Below, in pieces: positions 35,485-44,130 of a DNA stretch of 64,000 bases; the stretch's first letter is position 1; every line of letters starts with the position of its first letter. Below the pieces are notes generated by a model that was given only the letters and a program-made list of their open reading frames with translations, was not told where the DNA came from and did no database searches. Where the stretch lies: the NCBI RefSeq assembly GCF_012927205.1, contig NZ_JABBGC010000004.1, positions 124,001 through 188,000 on the forward strand. The letters are read 5' to 3'. The position numbers and the translations under genes are program-made. Source of the DNA: Chitinophaga fulva (GTDB lineage Bacteria; Bacteroidota; Bacteroidia; Chitinophagales; Chitinophagaceae).

Positions 35485-36903
35485 ATGTCGCAAGATCAGC
35501 ATTATAGCTTTTTCCAGAGTGTGGAAAGAAGTTTCGACAAAGCCGCAGCATTCACCAAGTGGGACAAGGGTATTCTGGAGCAGATCAAGGCTTGTAACGC
35601 CGTTTACCAGATCAAATTTCCGGTAAGAATCGGCGATGGTGTACAGGTAATTGAAGCTTACCGTGTGCAACACTCTCATCATAAACTGCCTTGTAAAGGT
35701 GGTATCCGCTTCAGCGATGAAGTGAACCAGGATGAGGTGATGGCACTGGCTTCCCTGATGACCTACAAATGCGCGATCGTAAACGTGCCTTTTGGTGGTG
35801 CTAAAGGTGGTCTCAAAATCAATCCCCGCAATTATACTCCTTTCCAGCTGGAAGCTATTACCCGTCGTTATACTGCGGAACTGGTAAAGAAAAACTTTAT
35901 CGGACCCGGTACAGACGTTCCGGCTCCTGACTATGGTACCGGTGAAAGGGAAATGAGCTGGATCCTGGATACCTACATGAGCCTCCGTCCGGGTGAAATC
36001 GACGGCTACGGCTGTGTTACCGGTAAACCGGTATCTCAGGGCGGCGTACGCGGACGTACCGAAGCTACCGGCCTCGGCGTGTTCTACGGCCTGCGCGAAC
36101 TGTGCAACATCAAAGAAGATATGGAACGCCTCGGCCTCACTACCGGTATCGAAGGCAAACGCGTAGTGGTACAGGGTATGGGTAACGTGGGTTATCACGC
36201 TGCCAAATACTTCCACGAAGCAGGGGCTAAAGTCATCTGCCTCATCGAATGGGATGGAGCCATCTTCAACGAAAACGGCCTCGATCCTGATGCGGTACTG
36301 AAACACAAAAAAGAAACCGGCTCTATCATCAACTTCCCTGGCTCTGCCAACCTGAATAAGAATACCGACGGTCTGGAACTGGAATGCGAAATTCTGATCC
36401 CTGCGGCCCTGGAAAATGTGATCGACAAACATAACGCTCCTAACGTAAAAGCGAAAATCATCGGTGAAGCCGCCAACGGCCCGCTCACACCGGAAGCTGA
36501 CGAAATCCTGAACAAAAAAGGCGTTATCGTAGTGCCTGACATGTTCCTGAACGCCGGCGGTGTGACCGTTTCTTACTTTGAATGGCTGAAAAACCTGAGC
36601 CACGTGCGTTATGGCCGTCTGGGCAAACGCTTCGATGAAAATATGAATATGCACATTCTGCAAACCATCGAAGACCTGACCGGCAAAAAAGTGTCTGATA
36701 AAGAAAGGAAATTCATCGCTCATGGTGCAGACGAAGTAGATCTGGTGTACTCCGGCCTCGAAGAAACCATGCACGCTGCCCTCCACGAAGTACGCGACGT
36801 GATGATGGCCAACCCGCAAATCCATGATATGCGTACAGCCGCTTACGTGGTAGCGATCAACAAAGTGGGTGCTGCTTACGAGCAACTGGGTATCTTCCCT
36901 TGA
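35485..36903 (+). CDS. gdhA: Glutamate dehydrogenase (Glu/Leu/Phe/Val family)
   Basis: 472-aa cytosolic enzyme interconverting glutamate and 2-oxoglutarate plus ammonia. The substrate lysine region is KGGIRFSDEVNQDEVMALASLMTYKCAIVNVPFGGAKGG, followed by GPGTDVPAPDYGTGEREMSWILDTY. The nucleotide-binding domain begins VVVQGMGNVGYHAA; LIEWDGAIF follows. Coenzyme preference is not clear from sequence. It is preceded by the ccm genes (40-bp gap) and followed by a terminator hairpin. Confidence 0.95.
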   Translation: MSQDQHYSFFQSVERSFDKAAAFTKWDKGILEQIKACNAVYQIKFPVRIGDGVQVIEAYRVQHSHHKLPCKGGIRFSDEVNQDEVMALASLMTYKCAIVNVPFGGAKGGLKINPRNYTPFQLEAITRRYTAELVKKNFIGPGTDVPAPDYGTGEREMSWILDTYMSLRPGEIDGYGCVTGKPVSQGGVRGRTEATGLGVFYGLRELCNIKEDMERLGLTTGIEGKRVVVQGMGNVGYHAAKYFHEAGAKVICLIEWDGAIFNENGLDPDAVLKHKKETGSIINFPGSANLNKNTDGLELECEILIPAALENVIDKHNAPNVKAKIIGEAANGPLTPEADEILNKKGVIVVPDMFLNAGGVTVSYFEWLKNLSHVRYGRLGKRFDENMNMHILQTIEDLTGKKVSDKERKFIAHGADEVDLVYSGLEETMHAALHEVRDVMMANPQIHDMRTAAYVVAINKVGAAYEQLGIFP

Positions 36904-36905
36904 TC

Positions 36906-37040
36906 ATTTAGGAATTTGGTTATTTTTGAATTTAGCTATTTAAAAAGCAGCGGAGATCTTAGCGGATCTTCGCTGCTTTTTTATTGGATCTTACTATCTA
37001 AAACGCCCGACTAAATATCAAAATAACAAAATATCAAAAT
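36906..37040. repeat. AT-rich inverted repeat flanking a terminator, copy 2
   Basis: ATTTAGGAATTTGGTTATTT (from 36906) and the reverse complement of 37009-37040 are similar, so AT-rich arms flank the GC-rich hairpin 36942-36982. ATTTGGTTATTTTT (36914-36927) recurs exactly at 43181-43194, and ATTTAGGAATTT recurs inverted at 22597-22608. Confidence 0.5.
36942..36982. terminator. Terminator after gdhA
   Basis: AAAAAGCAGCGGAGATC pairs with GATCTTCGCTGCTTTTT with one wobble, and T residues follow. It lies between convergent gdhA and the HsdR-N-like gene. Confidence 0.88.
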
Positions 37041-37474
37041 GCGGGGAGGGCGTCGAGAAACAGCCATTGCCTCGATTCAACGTTATGCGTACAGCAAAAG
37101 GTGTGGGTACCGTTGGTCATCACCAGGTAAGTAGCCGGAATAACCATATTGTAACGGGCCACCTGTTCCAGCGTTTGCTGCCTGATGGGCACATTCATCT
37201 CCTTGCACTCAATAAGCATCCATGGCTCCATATTGCGGTTGTACACGACAATATCAAATCGCTTTTTCAGTTCCCCGAGCATAATTTCCCGCTCAATCCC
37301 AATCAGGGAAGCCGGATATCCCATGGATTTTACGAGGTAGTTAAGAAAATTTTGCCGTACCCATTCCTCCGGGGTAAGCCGTACAAACTTCTTCCGGTAG
37401 CGGTCAAAAATCAGCTCTTTGTCCTGCTCCCTGCTAATCCTGAAATCCGGCGGTGGAAAGTTAATGGTGATCAA
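37034..37474 (-). CDS. Orphan type I restriction HsdR N-terminal-like (PD-(D/E)XK) protein
   Basis: 146-aa protein resembling the HSDR_N_2 domain of type I restriction subunits. The nuclease core is visible: RFDIVVYNRNMEPWMLIECKE gives D74 and the E89-x-K91 pair, preceded by GIEREIMLGELKKRFD. No helicase domain, HsdM or HsdS is present and flanking genes are housekeeping, so this is not a restriction system. Stand-alone copies are widespread in Bacteroidota and their role is unknown. Confidence 0.82.
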   Translation of the reverse strand: MITINFPPPDFRISREQDKELIFDRYRKKFVRLTPEEWVRQNFLNYLVKSMGYPASLIGIEREIMLGELKKRFDIVVYNRNMEPWMLIECKEMNVPIRQQTLEQVARYNMVIPATYLVMTNGTHTFCCTHNVESRQWLFLDALPAF

Positions 37475-37537
37475 TACCTTGATATTTATACTGGTACGAA
37501 GATAGGGGGATAATATGGAGAATAGCGAATAAAACCC

Positions 37538-37545
37538 TATATTTG
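37538..37545 (+). promoter_or_regulatory. -7 box before AMP nucleosidase
   Basis: TATATTTG is a perfect TAnnTTTG, 14 bp before the ATG at 37560. No TTTG is at the -33 position. Confidence 0.35.
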
Positions 37546-37559
37546 CTTGTCAAAAGGCT

Positions 37560-38330
37560 ATGAAGACAAAAGAAGAAATTGTAGCTAATTGGCTTCCCCG
37601 CTACACTGGTGAAAAGCTGGACCGCTTTGGGTCTCACATCCTCCTCACCAATTTCAGTAACTACCTGACCATGTTTGCCGAATGGAACGACGTCGAAGTG
37701 ATCGGCGCTGGTAAACCTATGCAGTGCGCTACTGCCGGCGACATTACCATCATCAATTTTGGTATGGGCAGTCCTGGTGCCGCCACCGTAATGGACCTGC
37801 TCAGTGCTATACACCCCAAAGCCGTACTGTTCCTGGGCAAATGCGGTGGCCTGAAAAAGAAAAATGCCATCGGCGACCTGATACTACCGATAGCGGCTAT
37901 ACGGGGTGAAGGTACTTCCAATGACTATTTCCCGGCCGAAGTGCCCGCACTGCCGGCATTTGCGCTGCAAAAGGCTATCTCCACCACCATCCGTGAACTG
38001 GGCCACGATTACTGGACCGGTACCTGCTACACCACCAACCGCCGGGTGTGGGAACACGACGCTGAATTCAAACAATACCTCGAACGCGTAAGGGCAATGG
38101 CCGTTGACATGGAAACAGCCACCATTTTCTCCGTGGGCTTCTTCAACAAAATCCCTACCGGCGCACTGCTGCTCGTATCTGATCAGCCAATGGTCCCGGA
38201 AGGCGTTAAGACAGAAGAAAGCGACAAAAAGGTGACCACCAAATTTGTGGAACGCCATCTCAAAATCGGTATAGAATCGTTGCAGAAACTGATCGACAGC
38301 CACCAGACCGTGAAGCACCTGCGTTTTTAG
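37560..38330 (+). CDS. amn: AMP nucleosidase (short Bacteroidota form)
   Basis: 256-aa enzyme that hydrolyses AMP to adenine and ribose 5-phosphate. It lacks the long N-terminal regulatory domain of E. coli Amn and holds only the nucleoside-phosphorylase-fold catalytic domain: [42 protein letters not shown] and the substrate-binding [14 protein letters not shown], ending with [18 protein letters not shown]. It is encoded 20 bp before the ABC ATPase on the same strand. Confidence 0.92.
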   Translation: MKTKEEIVANWLPRYTGEKLDRFGSHILLTNFSNYLTMFAEWNDVEVIGAGKPMQCATAGDITIINFGMGSPGAATVMDLLSAIHPKAVLFLGKCGGLKKKNAIGDLILPIAAIRGEGTSNDYFPAEVPALPAFALQKAISTTIRELGHDYWTGTCYTTNRRVWEHDAEFKQYLERVRAMAVDMETATIFSVGFFNKIPTGALLLVSDQPMVPEGVKTEESDKKVTTKFVERHLKIGIESLQKLIDSHQTVKHLRF

Positions 38331-38350
38331 AATTGTTGTATCTTCCGGGC

Positions 38351-40099
38351 ATGCATTCTACGCGCCTGGAGATACAAGATATGGAAGTCACCTTCCATGC
38401 ACACGATACCACCGTTAAAGCTGTCAACCACCTGAACCTGTCTGTAGGCAGGGGAGAGATCATTGGAGTAGTGGGAGAATCCGGTTCCGGAAAATCAGTT
38501 ACCTCTCTCTCCGTGATGCGCCTGATCCAGGCGCCGGGAAAGATTTCCCACGGGAAGATCCTCTATCATCATGCCGACGGTCAGGTTACAGATCTGGTGC
38601 AGCTCTCTGATACTGCCATGCGGGCTTACCGTGGCAATGAAATTGCCATGATCTTCCAGGAGCCCATGACCTCCCTGAATCCATTACATACCTGTGGCGC
38701 CCAGGTCACAGAAGCTATCCGGCTGCACAAGGGTATTCCGTTGAAGGAAGCCCGTGAGCAGGCGAAGGCGCTGTTTGCCAGGGTGAAACTGCCTGATCCG
38801 GCCGCCATCATGGAGCGTTACCCTCATGAGTTGTCCGGCGGACAAAAACAACGCGTCATGATTGCGATGGCCATCTCCTGTGAGCCACGCCTGCTGATAG
38901 CCGACGAGCCTACCACCGCTTTGGATGTGACAGTACAGAAAGCTATCCTGGAGCTGCTGAAAGAACTACAGCAACAGATGGATATGAGTGTGCTGTTTAT
39001 TACGCACGATCTGGGTGTAGTGGCTGAACTGGCAGAAAGGGTGGTGGTCATGTACAAAGGCAATATCGTGGAGGAGGGCCCGGTGCAGCAGGTGTTCCTG
39101 CATCCGCAGCACCCTTATACCAAAGGACTGCTGGCTTGCCGGCCACCGTTGGACAAGCGCCTGTCGCGGTTGCCGGTGACCCGTGATTTTATGGAGACGG
39201 ATGCGGAGGGACGTATACAAGAGAAGGCTGGTGCAATAGGAGAGGTGATCAACAGGCTTATAGTCAGTGAAAGTGAATTAAAAGCCCGGCAGGCATTGCT
39301 GGCCGGCAATCCGCCGCTGCTGGAGGTGCACGGGCTGCAGACCTGGTTTCCTGTGAAGAAAAGTATTACCGGTAAAGTACTGCAATGGTACAAAGCGGTA
39401 GATGATGTCAGTTTTAACGTAGTGAGCGGTGAAACACTGGGGCTGGTGGGAGAATCAGGTTGTGGTAAGACAACTTTGGGAAGATCTCTTTTACGGTTGA
39501 TAGAACCAACCGGAGGGAGTATTGTTTATAAGGGGCAGGACCTGCGTAGCCTGTCACCCGCAGGGATGCGGGCGCTGCGGAAAGACATGCAGCTTATTTT
39601 CCAGGACCCGTATGCTTCCCTGAATCCGCGGAAGTCCATCGGGGCGGCTATACTGGAGCCGATGCAGGTACATGGGTTGTATGGCAATGAGCGGTCGCAG
39701 AAGGAAAAGGTGCTGGAGCTGCTGGAGAAGGTGAACCTGTTGCCTGAACATGCTAACCGTTACCCGCATGAGTTTTCCGGCGGGCAGCGTCAGCGGGTGG
39801 TGATAGCCCGGGCATTGGCGGTAGATCCTTCTTTCATCATCTGCGATGAGTCGGTGGCAGCGCTGGATGTAAGCGTGCAGGCGCAGGTGCTCAATCTGCT
39901 GATCCGGTTGCGCGAGGAGTTTGGCTTCAGCTGTATTTTCATCTCGCATGACCTGTCGGTGGTACGCTTTATCAGTGACCGCATGATGGTGATGCAAAAA
40001 GGAAAAATTGTAGAGACGGGACCGGCAGATGAGGTGTATGGCCATCCGCAACATCCTTACACGCAGCAGCTGATTGCTGCCATTCCTAAAGGAATGTAA
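38351..40099 (+). CDS. Fused tandem ABC transporter ATPase (oligopeptide/dipeptide type)
   Basis: About 582 aa with two complete ATPase domains, like DppD-DppF fusions and GsiA. The start is taken at the ATG at 38351 ([13 protein letters not shown]); the frame is open upstream from a TTG. Domain 1: Walker [12 protein letters not shown], signature [12 protein letters not shown], Walker [13 protein letters not shown]. Domain 2: [23 protein letters not shown], and Walker [15 protein letters not shown] where the usual DEP is DES. Oligopeptide-binding C-terminal pieces follow each domain ([22 protein letters not shown]). No permease or binding-protein gene is adjacent. Confidence 0.93.
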   Translation: MHSTRLEIQDMEVTFHAHDTTVKAVNHLNLSVGRGEIIGVVGESGSGKSVTSLSVMRLIQAPGKISHGKILYHHADGQVTDLVQLSDTAMRAYRGNEIAMIFQEPMTSLNPLHTCGAQVTEAIRLHKGIPLKEAREQAKALFARVKLPDPAAIMERYPHELSGGQKQRVMIAMAISCEPRLLIADEPTTALDVTVQKAILELLKELQQQMDMSVLFITHDLGVVAELAERVVVMYKGNIVEEGPVQQVFLHPQHPYTKGLLACRPPLDKRLSRLPVTRDFMETDAEGRIQEKAGAIGEVINRLIVSESELKARQALLAGNPPLLEVHGLQTWFPVKKSITGKVLQWYKAVDDVSFNVVSGETLGLVGESGCGKTTLGRSLLRLIEPTGGSIVYKGQDLRSLSPAGMRALRKDMQLIFQDPYASLNPRKSIGAAILEPMQVHGLYGNERSQKEKVLELLEKVNLLPEHANRYPHEFSGGQRQRVVIARALAVDPSFIICDESVAALDVSVQAQVLNLLIRLREEFGFSCIFISHDLSVVRFISDRMMVMQKGKIVETGPADEVYGHPQHPYTQQLIAAIPKGM

Positions 40100-40137
40100 T
40101 GCATATGTTTCTGATTAGCAATCTTATATGTCATTTT

Positions 40138-40169
40138 TTTGATGGAATAGGTAATAATCAGTACCTTTG
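40138..40169 (+). promoter_or_regulatory. Bacteroidota promoter for queA
   Basis: TTTG (40138-40141), 20-bp spacer and TACCTTTG (40162-40169) are a full match to the -33/-7 consensus of the Bacteroidota housekeeping sigma factor. They lie 33 bp before the queA ATG in the gap after the ABC gene. Confidence 0.75.
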
Positions 40170-40202
40170 CACCCACTAAAAATTTCTTATTCATACCGTA
40201 AT

Positions 40203-41252
40203 ATGAAACTATCACAGTTCAAATTCGATCTCCCTTTAAACCTGATCGCACAGCACCCTTCCAAGACAAGAGATGAGTCACGCTTAATGGTGGTAAATCG
40301 CGCTACCGGAAAAATTGAACACAAGGTATTCAAGGATATCCTGGGGTATTTCAATGACAAGGATGTGATGATTGTCAACAACACCAAAGTGTTTCCGGCA
40401 AGGTTGTATGGCCGTAAGGAGAAGACAGGAGCAAAAATTGAGGTTTTCCTGCTGCGTGAGCTGAACAAGCAGAATCGCCTGTGGGACGTAATTGTTGACC
40501 CGGCACGAAAAATCCGTGTAGGTAACAAATTGTATTTTGGTGACGATGAGTCACTGGTGGCTGAAGTAATTGATAATACTACTTCCAGAGGCCGTACCAT
40601 CCGTTTCTTATTTGAGGGCAACGACGACGAGTTCAAACAGGTGCTGGACACACTGGGTGAAACGCCGCTGCCTAAGTATATCAAGCGTAAACCGGAAGAA
40701 GAAGACAAAGAGCGTTATCAAACAGTGTATGCCAAGTATGAAGGTGCCGTAGCTGCGCCCACTGCTGGTTTGCACTTCAGCCGTGAGCTGATCAAACGCC
40801 TGGAAATTAAAGGGGTGAAATTTGCAGAAGTAACGCTGCACACCGGTTTGGGCACTTTCCGTCCTATTGAAGTAGAAGACCTGAGCAAACACAAAATGGA
40901 TGCTGAGTACTTCCACATCGAGGAACACGCGGTAAAAGTGGTGAACAAAGCGAAAGAAGAGAACCGCAGGATCTGCGCTATCGGTACTACTTCCGTACGT
41001 GCCGTGGAATCTTCTGTCACTGCGCAGAACCACCTGAAAGCGGCAGAAGGCTGGACCAACACCTTTATTCATCCGCCGTATGATTTCGCTATTCCGAATG
41101 CGCTGGTAACCAACTTCCACCTGCCTAAAACCAGCTTGTTGATCATGGTGTGTGCCTTTGCAGGATACGATCTGATCATGGAAGCTTATCAGCAGGCCAT
41201 CAAAGAAAAATATCGTTTCTTCAGCTATGGCGACGCCATGCTGATTATCTGA
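40203..41252 (+). CDS. queA: S-adenosylmethionine:tRNA ribosyltransferase-isomerase
   Basis: About 349 aa. It transfers and isomerises the ribosyl part of SAM onto preQ1 at the wobble base of tRNA, making epoxyqueuosine. Start chosen at the ATG at 40203 ([19 protein letters not shown]). Signatures: [67 protein letters not shown] and [19 protein letters not shown]. It has its own full promoter and a hairpin after it. Confidence 0.96.
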   Translation: MKLSQFKFDLPLNLIAQHPSKTRDESRLMVVNRATGKIEHKVFKDILGYFNDKDVMIVNNTKVFPARLYGRKEKTGAKIEVFLLRELNKQNRLWDVIVDPARKIRVGNKLYFGDDESLVAEVIDNTTSRGRTIRFLFEGNDDEFKQVLDTLGETPLPKYIKRKPEEEDKERYQTVYAKYEGAVAAPTAGLHFSRELIKRLEIKGVKFAEVTLHTGLGTFRPIEVEDLSKHKMDAEYFHIEEHAVKVVNKAKEENRRICAIGTTSVRAVESSVTAQNHLKAAEGWTNTFIHPPYDFAIPNALVTNFHLPKTSLLIMVCAFAGYDLIMEAYQQAIKEKYRFFSYGDAMLII

Positions 41253-41279
41253 TAACAACGGCTTACAAGTTTATTAACT

Positions 41280-41351
41280 GCGGATGCCTGAGAGAAGAGT
41301 GATTGAAATGTATATTTCGCACTGGTCTTCCCTCAGGCATTCGCGATTTTT
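41280..41351 (+). terminator. Long hairpin between queA and ispD
   Basis: GCGGATGCCTGAGAGAAGA (41280-41298) pairs with TCTTCCCTCAGGCATTCGC (41326-41344) over 19 positions with one mismatch and one wobble, and GTG pairs with CAC inside past a bulge. A five-T run follows. It ends 22 bp before the ispD start, so it is either a queA terminator or a leader structure for ispD. Confidence 0.7.
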
Positions 41352-41372
41352 ACAGGGTAGTACGTACACCTT

Positions 41373-42056
41373 ATGGGCAATAGAAAAAAAACAGCCATCA
41401 TTGTTGCAGGCGGCTCCGGTTCCCGGATGCAGAGCGCCATACCCAAGCAGTTCATGGACCTTGCAGGCAAACCGGTACTGTATCATACCATTACAGCTTT
41501 TACGCAGGCTTATCCGGACATGGAGATTGTGCTGGTATTACCGGAGCAGCATATCAGCTATGCCAACAATCTGCTGTTGGCTTTTGATAATGTGCCGGCC
41601 ATTACCATGGTATGGGGTGGTGAAACCCGCTTCCATTCCGTGAAAAACGGATTACGGCAGGTGAAAGGAGATGGGGTGGTGTTTGTACATGACGGGGTCA
41701 GGCCGCTGGTGTCGTCTGCGTTGGTACGTACCTGTTATGAAGCTGCATTGAGCCATGGTAGCGCTATTCCGGTTATTGATATGAAAGACAGTATCCGGGA
41801 AGTGGATGGGGAGCAGAACAGGGCGGTGGACCGGGAGCGTTTCCGGATTATTCAGACACCGCAGACTTTTTTATCTGAGTTGATATTACCGGCTTTTGAA
41901 CTGCCTTATGATCCGTTATTTACCGATGAGGCCACGGTAGTAGAACGTTTGGGTCATCCGGTGCACCTGGTGGAAGGGGAGGAGTCGAACCTGAAGATCA
42001 CGAAACCGCTGGACCTGGTGATGGCGAAGGCTTTCCTGGATTTGCGCGGGGAGTAG
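41373..42056 (+). CDS. ispD: 2-C-methyl-D-erythritol 4-phosphate cytidylyltransferase
   Basis: 227-aa enzyme of the MEP isoprenoid pathway, coupling CTP and MEP. The CTP-binding GGSGSRMQSAIPKQFMDLAGKPVLYHTI, VWGGETRFHSVKNGL, FVHDGVRPLVS and the C-terminal FTDEATVVERLGHPVHLVEGEESNLKITKPLDL are all present. A very stable terminator follows. Confidence 0.96.
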   Translation: MGNRKKTAIIVAGGSGSRMQSAIPKQFMDLAGKPVLYHTITAFTQAYPDMEIVLVLPEQHISYANNLLLAFDNVPAITMVWGGETRFHSVKNGLRQVKGDGVVFVHDGVRPLVSSALVRTCYEAALSHGSAIPVIDMKDSIREVDGEQNRAVDRERFRIIQTPQTFLSELILPAFELPYDPLFTDEATVVERLGHPVHLVEGEESNLKITKPLDLVMAKAFLDLRGE

Positions 42057-42075
42057 CACATGATACATAACCGCG

Positions 42076-42123
42076 AAACGCGAAGGGCATATAACAGCAG
42101 GTTATATGCCCTTCGCGTTTTTT
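42076..42123. terminator. Terminator after ispD
   Basis: A perfect 20-bp stem: AAACGCGAAGGGCATATAAC (42076-42095) and its complement (42101-42120), loop AGCAG, T run following. Situated between convergent ispD and the Gfo/Idh gene. Confidence 0.95.
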
Positions 42124-42158
42124 ATATCGATCAGATTTGTTTTGTGTATTGAGGCGTT

Positions 42159-43145
42159 TTATACGCTTTTAGCCGTTTCGTTGAGGCCTTTGTTGATTTT
42201 TTGCAGGATCTGATGGGCCACGTCCAGTGCTTGCAGGCCGTCGATGGCGTTTACCACCACGGGTTTGTTGAGCAGGATGGCGTCGCGGAACAGTTCCAGT
42301 TCCATGCGGATGGCATTGGATTGTTTTACTTCCGGGTTATCGATAGCGATGGTTTTTTTACCACTGTTGGTTTCGATATCGAGGGTAAAGAGGCCTTCGT
42401 CTTCCGGTGTTTTCAGTTTGATGATTTCTGATTTTTTATCGAGGAAGTCGATACCGATGTAGGCATCTTTCTGGAAGAGGCGCATTTTGCGCATCTTTTT
42501 CAGGGAGATGCGGCTGGAGGTAAGGTTGGCCACACAACCGTTATGGAATTCGATGCGCACGTTGGCGATATCGGGGGTGTCGCTCATGACGGCTACGCCG
42601 CTGGCGGATATACGGCTAACGGTAGATTTCACGATGCTGAGCACGATGTCGATATCGTGGATCATGAGGTCGAGGATCACGCTCACGTCAGTACCGCGCG
42701 GGTTGAATTCTGCGAGGCGGTGTACTTCGATGAACATGGGCTTCAGGTCATAGCCTTTTAAAGAGAGGAAGGCGGGATTGAAGCGTTCCACATGGCCTAC
42801 CTGGAATTTGATGTTCGCTTCATCCACCAGTTTAACCAGTGTTTTAGCTTCTTCCATGGTGTTGGTCATGGGTTTTTCCACGAAGATGTGTTTGCCGTTG
42901 CGGATGGCCAGTTCACATAATTTATAGTGGAGGGTGGTAGGCGCTACGATGTCGATGGCGTCTACTGCCAGGATCAGTTCTTCCGCTGTGGTGTACCGGG
43001 TTATGTTGTACAGCTCTGCCACGCTGGCCGCGTTGGCGTCGCTGGGATCATAGAAGCCTACTACTTCCACATCTTTCATGGTTGAAAGTTGGGAGAGGTG
43101 AATTTTACCCAGATGTCCTACCCCGAAGATTCCTATTTTGAGCAT
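42159..43145 (-). CDS. Gfo/Idh/MocA-family oxidoreductase
   Basis: 328-aa NAD(P)-dependent sugar or cyclitol dehydrogenase. The N-terminal Rossmann motif is GIFGVGHLGKIHLSQL; HIFVEKPMTNTMEEAKTLV carries the family EKP lysine; FQVGHVERFNPAF, DLMIHDIDIVLSIV and the C-terminal beta-sheet domain follow. Substrate unknown. It stands alone between terminator-separated neighbours. Confidence 0.9.
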   Translation of the reverse strand: MLKIGIFGVGHLGKIHLSQLSTMKDVEVVGFYDPSDANAASVAELYNITRYTTAEELILAVDAIDIVAPTTLHYKLCELAIRNGKHIFVEKPMTNTMEEAKTLVKLVDEANIKFQVGHVERFNPAFLSLKGYDLKPMFIEVHRLAEFNPRGTDVSVILDLMIHDIDIVLSIVKSTVSRISASGVAVMSDTPDIANVRIEFHNGCVANLTSSRISLKKMRKMRLFQKDAYIGIDFLDKKSEIIKLKTPEDEGLFTLDIETNSGKKTIAIDNPEVKQSNAIRMELELFRDAILLNKPVVVNAIDGLQALDVAHQILQKINKGLNETAKSV

Positions 43146-43180
43146 AATGGTTCTTAATAAATAAATGCGAAAGTAAATAC

Positions 43181-43206
43181 ATTTGGTTATTTTTTGATTT
43201 TTAAAT
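43181..43206. repeat. AT-rich intergenic repeat, copy 3
   Basis: ATTTGGTTATTTTT (43181-43194) is identical to 36914-36927, followed by a similar TTGATTTTTAAA. It lies in the gap between the oxidoreductase and radC and runs a few bases into the radC end. Confidence 0.5.
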
Positions 43207-43908
43207 CACTCCTTCTTCCACGAGGCTATAGTAGCCTGTTTCTGACACGATAATATGGTCCAGTACATCTATATCAAAGAGCTGGCCTTGTTCCTTTATT
43301 TTCAGGGTGATGCGGATATCGGCCTGGCTGGGGCGCAGGCTGCCGGAGGGGTGGTTGTGGCAGAGAAGCAGTTTACAGGCCTGGGCTTCAAGGGCTTCAC
43401 GGAAGATCATGCGGGTATCTACTACGGTGCTGGTCATGCCGCCGGTGCTGATACAGCGGTAGTTCAGCACTTTATTGGCCTGGTTGAGGAACATGACATA
43501 GAAGGTTTCGAAGGAGTGGTCTGCCAGGATAGGCTTGAAGAACAGGGCGGCATCTGCACCGGCACGGATGACGGTTTTTTTGTGGATGGGGCTTGCCTGC
43601 CGGCGCCTTGCCAGTTCCATGGCGGCTATGACGGTAACGGCTTTGGCGCTGCCCATGCCCCGGAGCTTCTGAAGCTTCCTGACACCAATGCGGCCCAGTT
43701 CCGGTAAATTATGATGTGCCAGCTGTAATACTTCCCGTGCCAGGTCCAGGGCGGATTTATTTTTATGGCCGGTGTGGAGCAAAATAGCGAGCAGTTCGGT
43801 ATCGGAGAGCGTGGCTGCACCGTGTTGCAGCAGTTTCTCCCTGGGTTTTTCGGCGTCCGCCCATTGACGGATGGCCACATGGGGTTGTGGTTTCGGGCTA
43901 ACAAACAT
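43201..43908 (-). CDS. radC: RadC family protein (JAB/MPN domain)
   Basis: 235 aa. An N-terminal helix-hairpin-helix part (LPELGRIGVRKLQKLRGMGSAKAVTVIAAMELARR) is followed by a JAB1/MPN-type metalloprotease-like domain with the full motif LLCHNHPSGSLRPSQADIRITL. Despite its name, its DNA-repair role is disputed; it is a common chromosomal gene. The surroundings show no mobile-element genes. Confidence 0.94.
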   Translation of the reverse strand: MFVSPKPQPHVAIRQWADAEKPREKLLQHGAATLSDTELLAILLHTGHKNKSALDLAREVLQLAHHNLPELGRIGVRKLQKLRGMGSAKAVTVIAAMELARRRQASPIHKKTVIRAGADAALFFKPILADHSFETFYVMFLNQANKVLNYRCISTGGMTSTVVDTRMIFREALEAQACKLLLCHNHPSGSLRPSQADIRITLKIKEQGQLFDIDVLDHIIVSETGYYSLVEEGVI

Positions 43909-44130
43909 ACTTCATGGCATTTCTTCGAATTTACGCAATCTCCTCCGGAATTGGCTGTTCCTTCCCTACTTTCTTTTTTACAAAAACTGCCTTGAAATTA
44001 ATCTAATAATTTAATTTTTAAAAGATTAAATTTTATAATTTATAATAATTTGATTTTTGATCGAAAAAAAATCACGCCGGTAGCCCTAAAAAATCATAGT
44101 TTTGCCACCTCTTTTCTACTAGTATCCAGT

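Noticed and set aside
35413-36885. 490-codon open frame antisense to gdhA
   Set aside because: It lies almost wholly on the reverse strand of a highly expressed gene with biased codons. No domain is recognisable and its residue mix (many Phe, His, Val) is that of an antisense shadow.
37034-37474. Possible type I restriction-modification system
   Set aside because: Only the HsdR N-terminal-like domain is present; methylase, specificity and motor subunits are absent.
43201-43908. radC as a mark of a mobile element or defence island
   Set aside because: No integrase, transposase, toxin or phage gene nearby; the neighbours are core genes, so it is read as the ordinary chromosomal radC.
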